Part shown: positions 1-13,400 of the stretch, in pieces | Layout of the letters: the number at the start of each line of letters is the position of its first letter | How positions within the stretch are numbered: position 1 is the first letter of the stretch | From: Bolinopsis microptera | Lineage: Eukaryota; Ctenophora; Tentaculata; Lobata; Bolinopsidae | Direction of reading: 5' to 3' | DNA length: 60,000 nt | Assembly: GCF_026151205.1 (NCBI RefSeq) | Contig: NC_087081.1 | Span: forward strand, 2,177,246-2,237,245 | The notes under the pieces: generated by a model | Seen by the model: the letters and a program-made list of their open reading frames with translations, nothing else | Database searches by the model: none | What the model was told of the DNA's origin: nothing | Position numbers and translations under genes: made by a program

Positions 1-1051
1 ATTGATCTGTGGGATATGTTCTTCAGTCTGTGACTGATCATCTGCTAGAACTGTCTCATTTGGATCAACCAGAGGAGTATCTTCCGGCAGGAGTCTGAGT
101 GGGTCTATCGGGACAGCCATGGATCGCTCTCCGTACCTTGCTGAAATAAAGACAAAGGTCAACGACGGATGTCGCATGTCAGTCCTGTAACTAAATGTAA
201 TGCAAAATAGTGAATAAATAATTTTTACATCTGAACGATTGTTCATTGATTCTTTGAATCTGTTCATTGATTCAAAGAATCAATGAACAAAAGTTCAGGA
301 TTTTACCTTCTGTTAAGCTGTTAGCACTGACTCTAGCCCCCTCTCCCTACAAAACGACCATATCTCGGGCTGGAGCTTTCAACCGTCTTGCCTCAGCAGC
401 CATCTAGCACAGTCGACCTGTCCTGTTAATTATGTGATCATCAAGTTACCAAATTTAATCCTTCAATATTCAAATAATTGATTATCAGACAAAACAGAGT
501 TTAGAGCTCGACGTATGCTTCAGGGTTTCACACTGTGCTGTAATCAAACGCATGACTAAAACCTCTTGCTACTATTACCAATGTTAGATAAACCCATATT
601 GTTAAGGCGGTCAAATGATTTACCTGAGTTGATCGCGTCCATGAAAGGGTTCAACTGCGCTCTGTCCAGCTTGTTAATGTCCGCTCCAGCAGCCAGCAGT
701 GCCTCCGCCTCCGTCACTCTCCCTGCTTTGCATGGCCAGTGAAGCGTAGAGCTCCCCTCTAAGGCTCTGTGACGATCCGACGAAGGATCCAGATTCCCTT
801 CTTTTCTCTTGAGATTGCTTCAATTCTTCCTGGAGTATGCGGATTACCATTTTTATACTTCCATACAGGGCGCGTGAACAATCAGCAATGAATTATCAAT
901 TAATCAATCTAGTTTTTGAGTAAAAAGTCCACAGATTGTGATACATTGGATTTGATATTGGAAAAGACATGGCTTACCAAGTACCTTTTCATGTGCTTTT
1001 TGGAGGACAGGGATGACTTATTCCTGCGTGCCATTTCACCATAACTATCTG
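1..1051 (-). CDS. Ankyrin-repeat protein, three exons, partial
   Basis: Three candidate exons read leftwards: 1051-978, 758-624 and 140-1, the last running off the window. The middle exon contains an ankyrin-repeat core (STLHW..KAGR, then EALLAAGADIN), so the protein probably has a protein-binding ankyrin domain. Splice sites are seen directly: acceptor ttacag before 1051, donor gtaagc after 978, acceptor ttag before 758, donor gtaaat after 624, acceptor tttcag before 140. The 758-624 exon ends in phase 1 and the 140-1 exon enters in the matching phase, giving one open frame of at least 47 codons to the edge, rich in acidic residues and proline. The 1051-978 exon is basic (ARRNKSS..SSKKHMKR); its exit phase does not match the ankyrin exon directly, so either an exon lies between them or it belongs elsewhere. 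The family beyond the ankyrin repeat is not recognised. Confidence 0.55.
239..290. repeat. Perfect 22-bp inverted repeat, 8-nt loop
   Basis: Arms 239-260 and 269-290 are exact reverse complements (ttgttcattgattctttgaa.. against its complement) around 8 nt. It lies in the intron between the last two ankyrin-gene exons. It could form a strong hairpin; no function can be assigned. Confidence 0.8.
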
Positions 1052-1106
1052 CTGTAACAGCAAAAATTAGAATTATGTCGGACATAATTCTAAAAAATTG
1101 GAACAT

Positions 1107-3602
1107 TGTAGTTAATCAGTGTGGTGCTAACAACAGAGAGCGATTTGAACGGTAGGCAATTTCATAAATTTCATTAACTCGATATAAGGATGATTGGAAC
1201 AGGCTAAAATCTACAATGTGGCATTAATAACTGGCTATATCGCTGCATTAAACGATTAAAGTATTGCTAACTATGGATATTCTAAGTGATCTAGGCAGAG
1301 GGGAACCGGCACAGCCAGATGGCGTTGTTTTCACTTTCAGTGACTAAGTTTCACGATAGAAAAATTGACCTTATGTATTTTAAAAAAAGGATGCACAGTT
1401 CAAGCAATAAATCGATCGGCTGCTCATATGATATTTGCATTTAAAGGAGGGCCCAGTGCAGTGACCAGTAAGTCTGTTAAGGCAACATTTAGATCTGAGA
1501 TAAGCTGAGTCTTGACAAAGATAAGTGAGTTTCGAGAAAGTGCACACGGATAAAGTTATCAAGTGACAATGATAAGACTAAGTTAGGGTCAAGTCAACAG
1601 AATGGCAGCTGTAACAGAAACAGTTCATTGGATAGGGGAGTAGGGGATTATGACGGAGTGAAATTTATTTAGCAGGGCAAACAAAAAACAACTGACAGCA
1701 CTGAGCAAGTGAACTGGAAAATTGAGGAACGAAAATAACAGTGGTTGTCAGCCCTTTCCGTAGCAATCAGGATTTCCCAGGAGATCGATCAGGCAATCAG
1801 GATTTCCCACGAGAATGCTCGAGCCAACGCGCGCACTTGTGTCACGTGACGGCCACGTGACGCTCTAATCGTTGTCACGTGGTACAGAAGGGAGGTTCCT
1901 AGAGCGTCGATCTCGACAAGAGGAATTTTCTCACGGTTTATCTTCAATAACTATAGCTATTTTTATAGTAGAGAGTTGAAACTTTCACCAAATGTTTCCC
2001 TAGACACTAGTTCATCGTAACTGTGTCATAAAATTTTAATTTAGGGACCCAATTTTGTGCAAGACTCCGGTATCTGACGACCGGTCGCGGACGTGGTTAT
2101 TGTAATGTCAACTTCTGTTGCACACTGAGCGAGCTATATTTTGAGAACAAAGATAAACTTTACACCAGGTGAAAGCTGAGACGTTTCTCTTTAAGATGAT
2201 CACCTCACATTCTATGTATCTGTGACATTGAGATAGTAACGATTCAAAACGTCAAGTTGAACAGGCTACAAAATACGCGCTGAATAAAAGTCCACCCCAG
2301 GAGTCCACCCCACGCGCGTAGGGTGTTAATAGTAACATACCGTAATCATAATACCAACTCTTTGAGTTAATCATAAAACTAGCTGTAGCACTATCCTTAA
2401 CTTGACTGATGGCAGCTAAGCAGTAATTGCGTTGGGATTGAAATGTGACATTATAATGATATTATGGTAGCGGAATATCAGAATAGTGCACAGATTATTA
2501 TATAGTATCTAAATGAATCTTATTAATTGTACAGTACGAAGTGGCAATCTCAGCTCTGTAGTTTAGTTATATTTAAAATATTTGTAAAATGGCATCCACA
2601 AATTTTAAAACTGTTTCAGTCTCCACGCCTCATCACAATAAAATAAAATAAAATAAAATTTTCCATGAAAATTCTATTGGGGCTAACTTCAAACACGAGA
2701 GAATATTTTATTCTGAAGTTTCAATGTGTATCTGAAATCAAATCAAGTTTACCATTCGTAACCTTTCAACCACCGGAGTGTGGGAGGTAATTTGTGTAGT
2801 GGGTCGGTGTAATGGCGCAGCCACTGGTACCCTCACAGACATTATTCTCCTCCTGGTGGTTACTGATTCTATAGTACGTGTTATAATGGCATGACCGCAC
2901 CTGTCACGTATCTTACGCCGTAAATCATTATAAAGTCAGGTACTCAGCGTCGAGTTCAGCCTAACAATATAAGTGCAAATCAAAACTTTAGGATTTAATT
3001 ATGAAATGTTGCTACACGAATGATATACGACAGGATGATACCCCTCGTTTATTAGGACTTGTGCAGTACCACCGAGCAGTTTCGAGAAATCGGGTGTATT
3101 CCGAGCAACAGATAGTGTTACCATAGTTACAGACTAGATAGTGTTACCATAGTAACACAACATGGTGACTCTAGTACGTGACTCTGGTAGACACATCAGA
3201 CAACTTTCTAGACTGGACAAGTGGACACGTCACTTGGCCAGACTATTTACACCAGACTGTGAGGTCTGGTGGTATCCAGTAAATTAGAGAATTTCCAGGT
3301 TTTCTTTAACTCGTTTCTAAGTTTTTATGTGTGATTGAAGTCAGTATTTTTCAAATCAAACCACGGAGGGTATAAAAATAATCTGCAACATTTAGAAACT
3401 TATCATGACCATGAATCATGTAGTTTTGAATATACCGACAGATTCATCAGCAGCTAGTACATTACGAGATGTCCATGATAACGTTCAATATATCTTGAAT
3501 CCATTGAAACTACTACACATGCTACATTCTTGCTACATATCCGCAATAAATACCTATACAAAATACTGTTACACCGTGTGTAGTATCCCATACATCTCAA
3601 TA
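1107..3602. other. Intergenic/5' region, no supported exon
   Basis: This stretch separates the leftward ankyrin gene from the rightward Goliath-type gene, so it should hold divergent promoters and possibly the missing first exons of the latter. No reading frame with recognisable content was found. It contains an E-box cluster near 1836-1881 and an AAAAT pentamer run at about 2637-2658. The TATA-like sequence at 3369 and the ATG at 3405 lead only into the satellite. Confidence 0.5.
1836..1881. promoter_or_regulatory. Cluster of three CACGTG E-boxes
   Basis: Three CACGTG palindromes, two of them in the context CACGTGACG, lie within about 45 bp of locally GC-richer DNA between two divergent genes. 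CACGTG is the canonical E-box for bHLH-type factors such as USF/MYC. Use as a shared promoter element is inference from position only. Confidence 0.35.
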
Positions 3603-5222
3603 ATCTCACTGTACTCACGTGCAGTAACAGTACTGTACTCACGTGCAGTAACAGTACTGTACTCACGTGCAGTAACAGTACTGTACTCACGTGCAGTAAC
3701 AGTACTGTACTCACGTGCAGTAACAGTACTGTACTCACGTGCAGTAACAGTACTGTACTCACTGCAGTAACAGTACTGTACTCACGTGCAGTAACAGTAC
3801 TGTACTCACGTGCAGTAACAGTACTGTACTCACGTGCAGTAACAGTACTGTACTCACGTGCAGTAACAGTACTGTACTCACGTGCAGTAACAGTACTGTA
3901 CTCACGTGCAGTAACAGTACTGTACTCACGTGCAGTAACAGTACTGTACTCACGTGCAGTAACAGTACTGTACTCACATGCAGTAACAGTACTGTACTCA
4001 CGTGCAGTAACAGTACTGTACTCACGTGCAGTAACAGTACTGTACTCACGTGCAGTAACAGTACTGTACTCACGTGCAGTAACAGTACTGTACTCACGTG
4101 CAGTAACAGTACTGTACTCACGTGCAGTAACAGTACTGTACTCACGTGCAGTAACAGTACTGTACTCACGTGCAGTAACAGTACTGTACTCACGTGCAGT
4201 AACAGTACTGTACTCACGTGCAGTAACAGTACTGTACTCACGTGCAGTAACAGTACTGTACTCACTGCAGTAACAGTACTGTACTCACGTGCAGTAACAG
4301 TACTGTACTCACGTGCAGTAACAGTAAGTTGTACTCACGTGCAGTAACAGTAAGTTGTACTCACGTGCAGTAACAGTACTGTACTCACGTGCAGTAACAG
4401 TACTGTACTCACGTGCAGTAACAGTACTGTACTCACGTGCAGTAACAGTACTGTACTCACGTGCAGTAACAGTACTGTACTCACGTGCAGTAACAGTACT
4501 GTACTCACGTGCAGTAACAGTACTGTACTCACGTGCAGTAACAGTACTGTACTCACGTGCAGTAACAGTACTGTACTCACGTGCAGTAACAGTACTGTAC
4601 TCACGTGCAGTAACAGTACTGTACTCACGTGCAGTAACAGTACTGTACTCACGTGCAGTAACAGTACTGTACTCACTGCAGTAACAGTACTGTACTCACG
4701 TGCAGTAACAGTACTGTACTCACGTGCAGTAACAGTAAGTTGTACTCACGTGCAGTAACAGTACTGTACTCACGTGCAGTAACAGTACTGTACTCACGTG
4801 CAGTAACAGTACTGTACTCACGTGCAGTAACAGTACTGTACTCACGTGCAGTAACAGTACTGTACTCACGTGCAGTAACAGTACTGTACTCACGTGCAGT
4901 AACAGTACTGTACTCACGTGCAGTAACAGTACTGTACTCACGTGCAGTAACAGTACTGTACTCACGTGCAGTAACAGTACTGTACTCACGTGCAGTAACA
5001 GTACTGTACTCACGTGCAGTAACAGTACTGTACTCACGTGCAGTAACAGTACTGTACTCACGTGCAGTAACAGTACTGTACTCACGTGCAGTAACAGTAC
5101 TGTACTCACGTGCAGTAACAGTACTGTACTCACGTGCAGTAACAGTACTGTACTCACGTGCAGTAACAGTACTGTACTCACGTGCAGTAACAGTACTGTA
5201 CTCACGTGCAGTAACAGTACTG
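3603..5222. repeat. 24-bp E-box satellite, about 67 copies
   Basis: The unit is about ctcacgtgcagtaacagtac plus tgta, repeated nearly without change for 1.6 kb. Each unit carries two palindromes, CACGTG (an E-box) and ACAGTACTGT. Since 24 is divisible by three and no frame has a stop, long artificial reading frames appear on both strands; they are not genes. Rare variants mark the array: units with ctcactgcag (one base lost) near 3752, 4263 and 4675, and units with agtaagttgtac near 4323, 4347 and 4736. The last two types occur together twice at similar spacing, which points to block duplication inside the array. Confidence 0.97.
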
Positions 5223-5496
5223 TTACTCTCTTAGTCTTACAATGTACTGGACACATTGGCATGCATACAATAAAAACAAGATCTCTTGAATATTCTTCTT
5301 ATCAAGTATGTAAGTATTGAAATACGTAGTATAAATTGCATCATGAACATAAAAATAAATTAACCAGTCTGACCTTTAGAGTATTCCCCTAAAAGAAGAG
5401 GAAGAAGAGGAGCCGTAATTCTTGTTACAGTGGTTATCATTAGTATCTCCTGAAGCCGCCTAAAGGTGACTTTAATTATCAGTGTCTCATCAACTC

Positions 5497-5678
5497 GTAC
5501 AGTACAGTACAGTACAGTACAGTACAGTGCAGTACAGTACAGTACAGTACAGTGCAGTACAGTGCAGTACAGTGCAGTACAGTGCAGTACAGTACAGTAC
5601 AGTACAGTACAGTACAGTACAGTACAGTACAGTACAGTACAGTACAGTACAGTACAGTACAGTACAGTGCAGCAGTAC
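5497..5678. repeat. AGTAC pentanucleotide array
   Basis: About 35 copies of AGTAC with scattered AGTGC variants. It shares the CAGTAC core with the 24-bp satellite 275 bp to the left, which suggests a common origin. The apparent VQYST reading frames are an artefact of the repeat. Confidence 0.95.
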
Positions 5679-5780
5679 TGGCCAGTTAGTAAGAAAGGGA
5701 GACTCAGAGTTAACGGTCTCTTGAGAGATATGTCTACGGTAGCCTCACTGATTGTGTTACTAATCAGTTACTAAGTTGAT

Positions 5781-5899
5781 CACAGTCTAGTTGATGACGG
5801 CTATCACAGTCTAGTTGATGACGGCTGACCACAGTCTAGTTGATGACGGCTGATCACAGAGTACCTCTTGTCCTTGACTGTTGACTGTTGACTGTTGAC
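5781..5899. repeat. Short tandem repeats (25 bp x3 and TTGACTG)
   Basis: Three copies of cacagtctagttgatgacgg plus a few bases at 5781-5854, each 24-25 bp, are followed by ttgactg repeated three times at about 5876-5897. Non-coding. Confidence 0.85.
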
Positions 5900-7460
5900 C
5901 ATACTCTGACTAAACTCTGACTAAAACTCTAAGCAAAACATTACAACAGAAGGCTTTTTTGGGCACCTCCATATTACTCTATCATACTCCAGAGTTCTAC
6001 TTAGTTTTCCAAAGGGCACTCTTGGTTCCTGCCCTCCAAATCTCGCACATACCCAGAGTACTACTATTGCTTGCCTGCCAGATCCCCCAAGTTAGCATGA
6101 CGTTAGTAACATATCAGATCTGAGTAACATGATGTCTGGTCTCCACGCTACGCTCTATTTAAAGATCACGGCACTTTCAAATGTGCCATTTTTACATTTA
6201 CGTGTCATTTGATCGCATATTATACTGTATTGTTCTATTGTTGTTCTGGAGTAAGTGTTAGTGTGTGGGTGGTGGGTGGTATTGTTGTTCTGGAGTGAGT
6301 GTTAGTGTGGTGACGTACATTGCAAGCTGTAATGGTATAATAAAAGCTGTGCTGCTGACTGTTACTACCAAGGGGTGTGTTCCAGAACCAGTCTCGTAAT
6401 TTAGCTGTTCTGTACAAATAGTTTGAATTTAGGTTGTTCCACTTCCAGAACTAAAGTCGTTCCAGAACCTAAATCATTATGATTTTGGCTGTATTGTTCG
6501 AATATGTTTATTGTTTAATCAAATAAGCACGGTTTCAGGGGAAGATTATAACGTTATTTGATGTAACATCTAAATGTGGTATCGTAACGTTAACATCCCT
6601 TTTTTATTTAACATCATCATAACTGATCAGAAACAAATTGGGTTTAGAGTAAGCTTTAATAAAAGCTTTGCTGCAGTTTACTGCAGAATAAGTCATATTC
6701 CAGAACCTGCGTCAAAGTTGATGGGTCCCTACCAGCACTAACGTCATAAACAATATTATAGATCATATTATATCTACAAAATACGATATATTATTATTAG
6801 TAGGAAATATTTATTATTCCAAGACAAATATCATCATACTAATGTTAATTATAATCATAATAATGTCAAGAATAATATGGAATACGACATATTCATAATT
6901 CACCTGAATAAATATTATGATATAAACCCTAATGTTAGAAAAACATTAGTATTATCGTGTGTAAGCTTCTCATAAGTCTTCGTATAGTCTGACAAGATGA
7001 TGAACACACAATACGACAGTCAAGTTAAAACTATCTCTCGGTCACTTGTATGTTTTTCTGAGGAAAATTCTGACGTTTTTTAACACTGTTTGAAGTGATG
7101 CATTTCAAGTGAGACAACGATAATTCTTCTACTCTCTTACTTGGCACAGTGTCTTGTGCTAAGTGCTTGTTAAGATAGGAGGATGTAGCCGCCGCTTATA
7201 TGGCATAGTTACTATTATGAAACAAGTGGTACCGCTCCCCCCCCCCCGCCCCCCCCCCGCCCCCCCTTTCACCTTTTGTAGAATGATAGAATGTTTTTAT
7301 TAAACATTATTAATAAATGAATAATTTAGTTATGAATGAATTATTTAGTAATGAATGAATTATTTAGTAATGAATTATTATTAAGTAATGAATTATTAAC
7401 TAATTAATTAATGAACTAAATAACTAATTAACTAATTAACTAACGAACGCTTTGTTTCAG
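5900..7460. other. Non-coding, small duplications, C-tract
   Basis: No supported exon. A 29-bp direct duplication (attgttgttctggagt...) lies at 6237-6265 and 6281-6309. A pyrimidine tract of 30 bases that is almost pure C lies at 7237-7266, and a TAAT/AACT-type AT-rich stretch runs at about 7290-7445. The next exon's acceptor is at 7460. Confidence 0.6.
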
Positions 7461-10400
7461 AGTCGGTTATGTGTAGCAGCAAAAAGAGCGGTCAGTAAAC
7501 TCCCCACCAAGACCGTACCAGATCTACCTAAAACTGTAAGTTTGCTAATTTCTCCTTAACAATTAGTAAATTAATCATTAATTGCTTACCTTACTCGGGA
7601 ATATTATAGCGGGTTAATTTATGACTGGGAAAATTACTGTAATGACCGGGAAAATATGGCGGAATGTTCCAAAACCCACCAAGCATCAAAATGTATTACT
7701 ATTAGTTTACCTTACTCGGGAACATTATAGCGGGTTAATTTATGACTGGGAAAATTAATAACCGGGAAAAATATGGCGGAATTTTCCAAAACCCACCACT
7801 TTATCCCAGTCATAATATTCCCGAGTGAGGTAATTAAGTAATAGTCATATCGATTTACTGAGAATGTATCATGTGTTAGGTAATCATTTTGATGTATTAT
7901 TACCCCTAGTACTATTTAAACTTGTCTCCATATCTTTTCAATGTATAATATTGTATAATGTACAATGTATAATATCTCTAACTGTAAAAACACGGAAGAA
8001 GTAGCAATCATGCGATGTTATGTATTTTGATTAATACAGTAATTAGTAGGGTAATTAGCAAAGTTCATTGATGTACGTGTCGCTCGTACGGTACGTGTGG
8101 TTACTAACGATGATGAAACGGAAATTGAGAGCAATTAAGTATTTATTACTCTCGTTATGTAACTATGACGCAATCTCGTTGTTACTTACTTGTTATTGTT
8201 ATTTTACTCCATGCAGTCAGTCACCACGTATATCTTAACAATAGATAGCGTGTGAGCTTGCTAAGAAACAATAAAATCTGACCGCATAATACATACTTAA
8301 TTACGACAATTATACCACCGACTACTTAAGGTAATTGGGATAATCACGAATTATAATCTATAATTATTCCCTGTGATATATTTTTTCTTCTTATAAGAAG
8401 CTAAAACTGCTGGCCCTCTTAGAACTAGCATCAGGTTACAAAACGCTGCCAAGTTTCCTTTTATCTAATGAAATTGTCTGATTACGTCATGTGAAACTTC
8501 GAAACTTTTCTTTTGGAATTTTGAAGTATCAGCATTCTAAGAATCGGAAAGGTAAAAGGGCTGAAGTGGGAAAAAACTGATAACCGTTAAAATATTGGTA
8601 TCATGCCATACTACCTAATAACTTATCAGCAATACACTGTGGGAAAAATCAGACCTGGTATCCAAGATAGAAAGATGAGATAATGAATTTAGAAGAATAG
8701 TGTCTAGTAGGGTATGGTTATCTCTAGCAGGTGCTAGACTCTCAGCCACCCAATAATGGTACTCTAAAACCTGCTAAAACCTGCTATACACCGCCTTTAC
8801 TTGTAGGAGCAACCCCGGTTATTACGGACTCAACCCGTCCAGGAATAACCATTACCATTACCTTGGTACTTTAAATCAATAAGATAATTAAGCGCCGTGA
8901 AAATCACCTACTGTCTAAGTTTTACTAAGTTTTACTCACTGGTTGGACCACAATCTAACAATATATTACCACGATCAGATTATGGAATGTATATCATGTA
9001 TATGATTCTTGGTTGAACCAGTAACCACGTACGCTTTCAACATGCTTCTACGGTGTCGCAGTACAATGATTCGTTACACCCAGCTTCACTATTATAATAC
9101 ATCCTGCATGCTTGGTGGCAGTGGAATCCCTGTGTGTCCCTAATTAAAATATGTCCGTGTTTCCTTGTGTTGTTTCCCTGTGTGACGCATATCACATGAC
9201 ACGTGACATTATATTACACAATACACACGGTGAGAGAGAGAGCGTCGGAGATCTCCTTTGAAACATGCTGGAGATCATTAGATAACGTTAGGTTGTATGG
9301 TTTGGGAGATTAATTGTTGGGTGTTTCTGTCAAGGTGACGTCATGATGTTAGTGTTCTACTTTATTAAGGGCTGATCTAAGTTCTTAAGAAGGATGTAGT
9401 GCTACTTCATTACTACGTCACTGCTTCTTCATGTAGTGTTCCTCACCACTGGTTACGAATTTAGCGAGCATAACGACCAGTGTAATAATGATCTAGGGGT
9501 CTCTTTTCGCTACGTAATTGAAACTACAGTAAGTTCGCTTTTAAAACATAGTTACATGTTTTTTGTAGCTATTTAATCTCAGCTTGGTGGCTGCCCTAGC
9601 CCCTTACAATAGAGTAGAGTAAGCTCATTAGGGCCAGTAGAAATTAAACAGTGGTGTTCTGATAAATATCAGCTCGCTTTGAAACTGTATAAATTGAGAC
9701 ATTTTACATATTTCTTTACTCAAGTTCAAGCAGGCCCAAATTTAGTTATATTATTATAATATCATAGCAGGGTGCTGTTCACAGAACGAATTAAGCTAAA
9801 TGAGTAGAAATAATAAGAAATGCGGCCGCTTTTGTTTATTATGAGATAAAAATAAGGCTAAGAAATTGCAGCCCAGCTTACAAAACTCCGGACGCTCTCA
9901 CATTAATGGGGGGGGGGGGGGGGGGGGGGGGAGCGACTTACAATCTACATATTATTGTTATTTGTAGCGTATCATTTATTAAAGATTTTGTGATCCTTTT
10001 GTTACGCTATTGTAAAGCTAATGTTACGCTAATGTTACGTTAATATTACGTTAATGTTACGTTAATGTAACGCTATTGTGCAACATGTTGTGTTCTGCAT
10101 CACATACAGTCACAAAGGTAAGTTAATATGAGACTGCGGCGTCACACGGCCTTTTATATTCTAATATTTTCTGTTTTCGTGTCGTCCTCTTGAATGGGTA
10201 CAGTTGTTTAAATAATATAACTATTGTGAGGCAATGTATGTAATATGTTATAACATAATATGCATGTAATATTATGCAGGGATATTATCATATTATGCGT
10301 GTATTATGACTTTATGATTTTTATTTGAATTCGATTTTCTGGTCTTGTATAGAGCTAGGTATAGTAGCCAATATAGTATAGAGTATAGAGTACTCTAGAG

Positions 10401-13400
10401 TATACCTTAGTCGTTAATATTATGGGGGGTCTAATTTGGTCCTTTTCGGGCCAAAGAACCATATTTATAACAGTCCATATTTTTACCCCCCATAATTTTA
10501 CTAGTATAGAATTTACTATAGTATAATAGAGGTCAGTCTTTATAATGTTTACCTCGAGGTTTTGCAACGGAATAAAAACCAAAGTTTCAAATTTCTTCCC
10601 GTACCACTGATCTGTAGCTCTGTGGGAAAGTTAAAAATAACTTTGTCCTTGCTCCAGACAGGTATTAAGGTAGTGAGTTCTGTAGTATGATAACACTGTA
10701 ATTATATAGGGGAAGCTGAAGGTAAAACAGTGTATTATATAATACTGATTTTACTTCCCCGAATGAAATACCTCACTTGGTTTGATCACAGACAATTGAT
10801 TTGTAACTTTCATCAAATAATACAGCTTTACGGAACATGGAAACTTGAATAAAATGGAATGGTGACAAAGAATGTTTAGGCTGGGAAAATGCTCGGACCG
10901 ATTAGGGCAGTCAAGTAGAATTTAACTGTATATGATTGGGGAAACCAGTAACATCCATGTTAGAACACGTCATCTGCTCTGAACTCTTACTCTGGACATG
11001 AAATGGAATTCAAACTCCCTGCTTTCCTTCAAGAACTGACCTTGTTTACATTATGCATGTTAAGCTAACTTGGAGGAAGGAGATGGCCGTGGCCGTAGTA
11101 AATCAGGGCGCGTTATATCAGGTATTCACACTCAGAACTGAGTTTATTCATTTTCCGATACGAGATTGGGACGGGTTCTATAATCAAACAAACAAACAAA
11201 CATATCATGTTTTTACTGTTGGTGGGTATCAGTTTGTAGCTATGGCCTATGATATCTCACTTAGAAGATGAAATTAATTCTATTTGTATATAACACTCAG
11301 CACTCCACTCTGCACTCCACTCTGCACTGTGTACATACCTTATACTACAGTCTACAGCTATATTGAGAGATTTTTTAGATATCATTGAGCATGAGCAGTG
11401 ATAGATTGAGAGATTGGGAGAGATATACAGTAGTATCGGTATATAGATACAGATTACAGAGTAGTGAGTACCACTCTCACATAGAATACGTGGTCTCTGT
11501 GAAACATACCCAATGAGTTGGTTCATTCCAGGTATTAAGATAGGTCAGATTAATGTGTATTGTAATATTATTATCTCGTTAACTAGATTTAACAACAACC
11601 ACAACAACAACGGTATGTGATTAAAAAAAGTTAGGGCGTGATTTAACTAGATTTAACAACAACAACAACAACAACGGTATGTGATTAAATAAAGTTAGGG
11701 CGTGATTTAACTAGATTTAACAACAACAACAACAACAGTATGTGATTAAATAAAGTTAGGGCGTGATTTAACTAGATTTAACAACAACAACAACAACGGT
11801 ATGTGATTAAATAAAGTTAGGGCGTGATTTAACTAGATTTAACAACAACAACAACAACAACAGTATGTGATTAAATAAAGTTAGGGCGTGATTTGGATTA
11901 ATGATCTGTGTTTTTTTACTTCGTAAAAACAGCAAGAGACAGTAAGACTTTCACAGCTGTGTAGGTTTTGAGACTTGAGTTCTAATCAGTAGTCTGTGGG
12001 GAGATGTTATCAATGTTGAAGAATAATAATTGTTGTTGGGTGTTTGTTTGTACCGATACAGTAGTAGTACCGTAGTCCTCTGTAGAACTCTGCACTTTGT
12101 GAATTATGTTGTCCTCCAGTTCACACCTTCACAGTTCACATTGTATGCATAGTTCACATAATCCTTTTAAGCGATTTCACGGCGTATTTTTCAGCTACTA
12201 ATATGGTCTAATTAAATATGTTAAATATGTCGAATTTTTCGGATCCCTCTTTTCGGTTTCACTCAATTATTTGAGCCAAAAAATCATTAACATGTTGACG
12301 TGTAAAATTTGATCACTCAAATTATACGATCGCTGTGGTCTTAATTGATAATATTGCGTTGCTATGCAGGACCCAGGAATTTTGTTCCGTCTTAAGTGGT
12401 CTGTCTTCATATCGGCTGTATATTATATAATAATATGCTGTATAATGTATACAAGTATACACTACCCTGACTAATTCGATACGGGTATCAATACTGGGAG
12501 GTAAATTAATAGGCCGGGGAACAGGTTACCATGATAAATATCTTTTTATATAATAAATTGTCCAACTTATTTTTTTCGGAAAATTGCCCTTGGAACTATA
12601 AGGCTCCCCAACTAACCCTTTAGTTCTAAATTGAATGAAATCGAAAGGAGGGAGCCAAAATATTGGACATATTAATATGGTGAACAATGTGCCGTGGAAC
12701 TTAAAGTTAAAGAGTTAGTCATATAATTGACAATAATATTTCCTATTTCAGACAAAGAAAATTAAAAAGTCGGCACCCCCAATTCCTGATGTGAGTAATA
12801 CATTTTATATTCTATTTTAGTTAAATTAAAATCTATATTTTACATCACTCTATTATTTTATATTGTTTAATTAAGGCAGGTTAGCACACAATCAAATATA
12901 TTCAAGGTACATGAAATGAGAAAGTTTGAAACCCCGCTCATTTAAACTCTAGAGTCTACAGCTTGCAACTAGTTCTCAAAGTGCTCAACTACTAAGTACT
13001 AAGTACTTCCTCGGAATAAAACGTTTCCAAGTTCTGCCACAGAAACTGCCTACTTTTTAAGTAATCGTCTAGAAACTTCCTACTTTTTATAATCAACATG
13101 TTGGTAGTTAAGTGGTATTAACCAATCACCTTGATTGGTTAATTGATTGATCACCTTCAGAGCTACAGGCGGTGATAAATCGGCCTGAAAGTCGCCGTCA
13201 CGTCCAGACAAACATATTATGTTTGTTTCATTATTTAATTTTCAGTTTCTTGTAATAAATTTGAGGGAGAAGTTTTTTAGTTAGTTTTAATTTCAATCTT
13301 ATCGAGTTATCGAAAGATTCGGAAACCTTTAAAGTTTAATTACGAGCTAGGCTGTAAGACTCCCTGTGTTATGCAATGCAAATGATGATAGCTAGTGACT

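Larger units (their letters stand above)
7536..12751 (+). other. Intron 1 of the Goliath-type gene
   Basis: A 5.2-kb intron without supported exons. It contains a foldback repeat (7586-7832), a 24-G tract (9908-9931), a TAATGTTACG-type tandem (about 10020-10075), small inverted repeats near 10420-10500 and 10710-10762, and a 60-bp minisatellite (11580-11893). Short reading frames in it have no recognisable content. Confidence 0.7.

Noticed and set aside
2812-2874. Short frame beginning MAQPLVPSQTLF..WWLLIL with a possible donor, considered as a first (signal-peptide) exon of the Goliath-type gene
   Set aside because: Only 20 codons, ends at a stop overlapping a weak gtacgt donor, and no following PA-domain exon was found to join it.
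3405-5234. Long open frames on both strands repeating YSRAVTVL or STVLLLHV
   Set aside because: They are produced by a 24-bp satellite whose length is divisible by three; no gene-like start, end or composition.
5466-5774. VQYST-rich open frames
   Set aside because: Artefact of the AGTAC pentamer array.
10355-10582. 75-codon frame near a small TTATGGGGGGT inverted repeat
   Set aside because: The frame spans the inverted repeat and simple AGTATAG sequence; chance.
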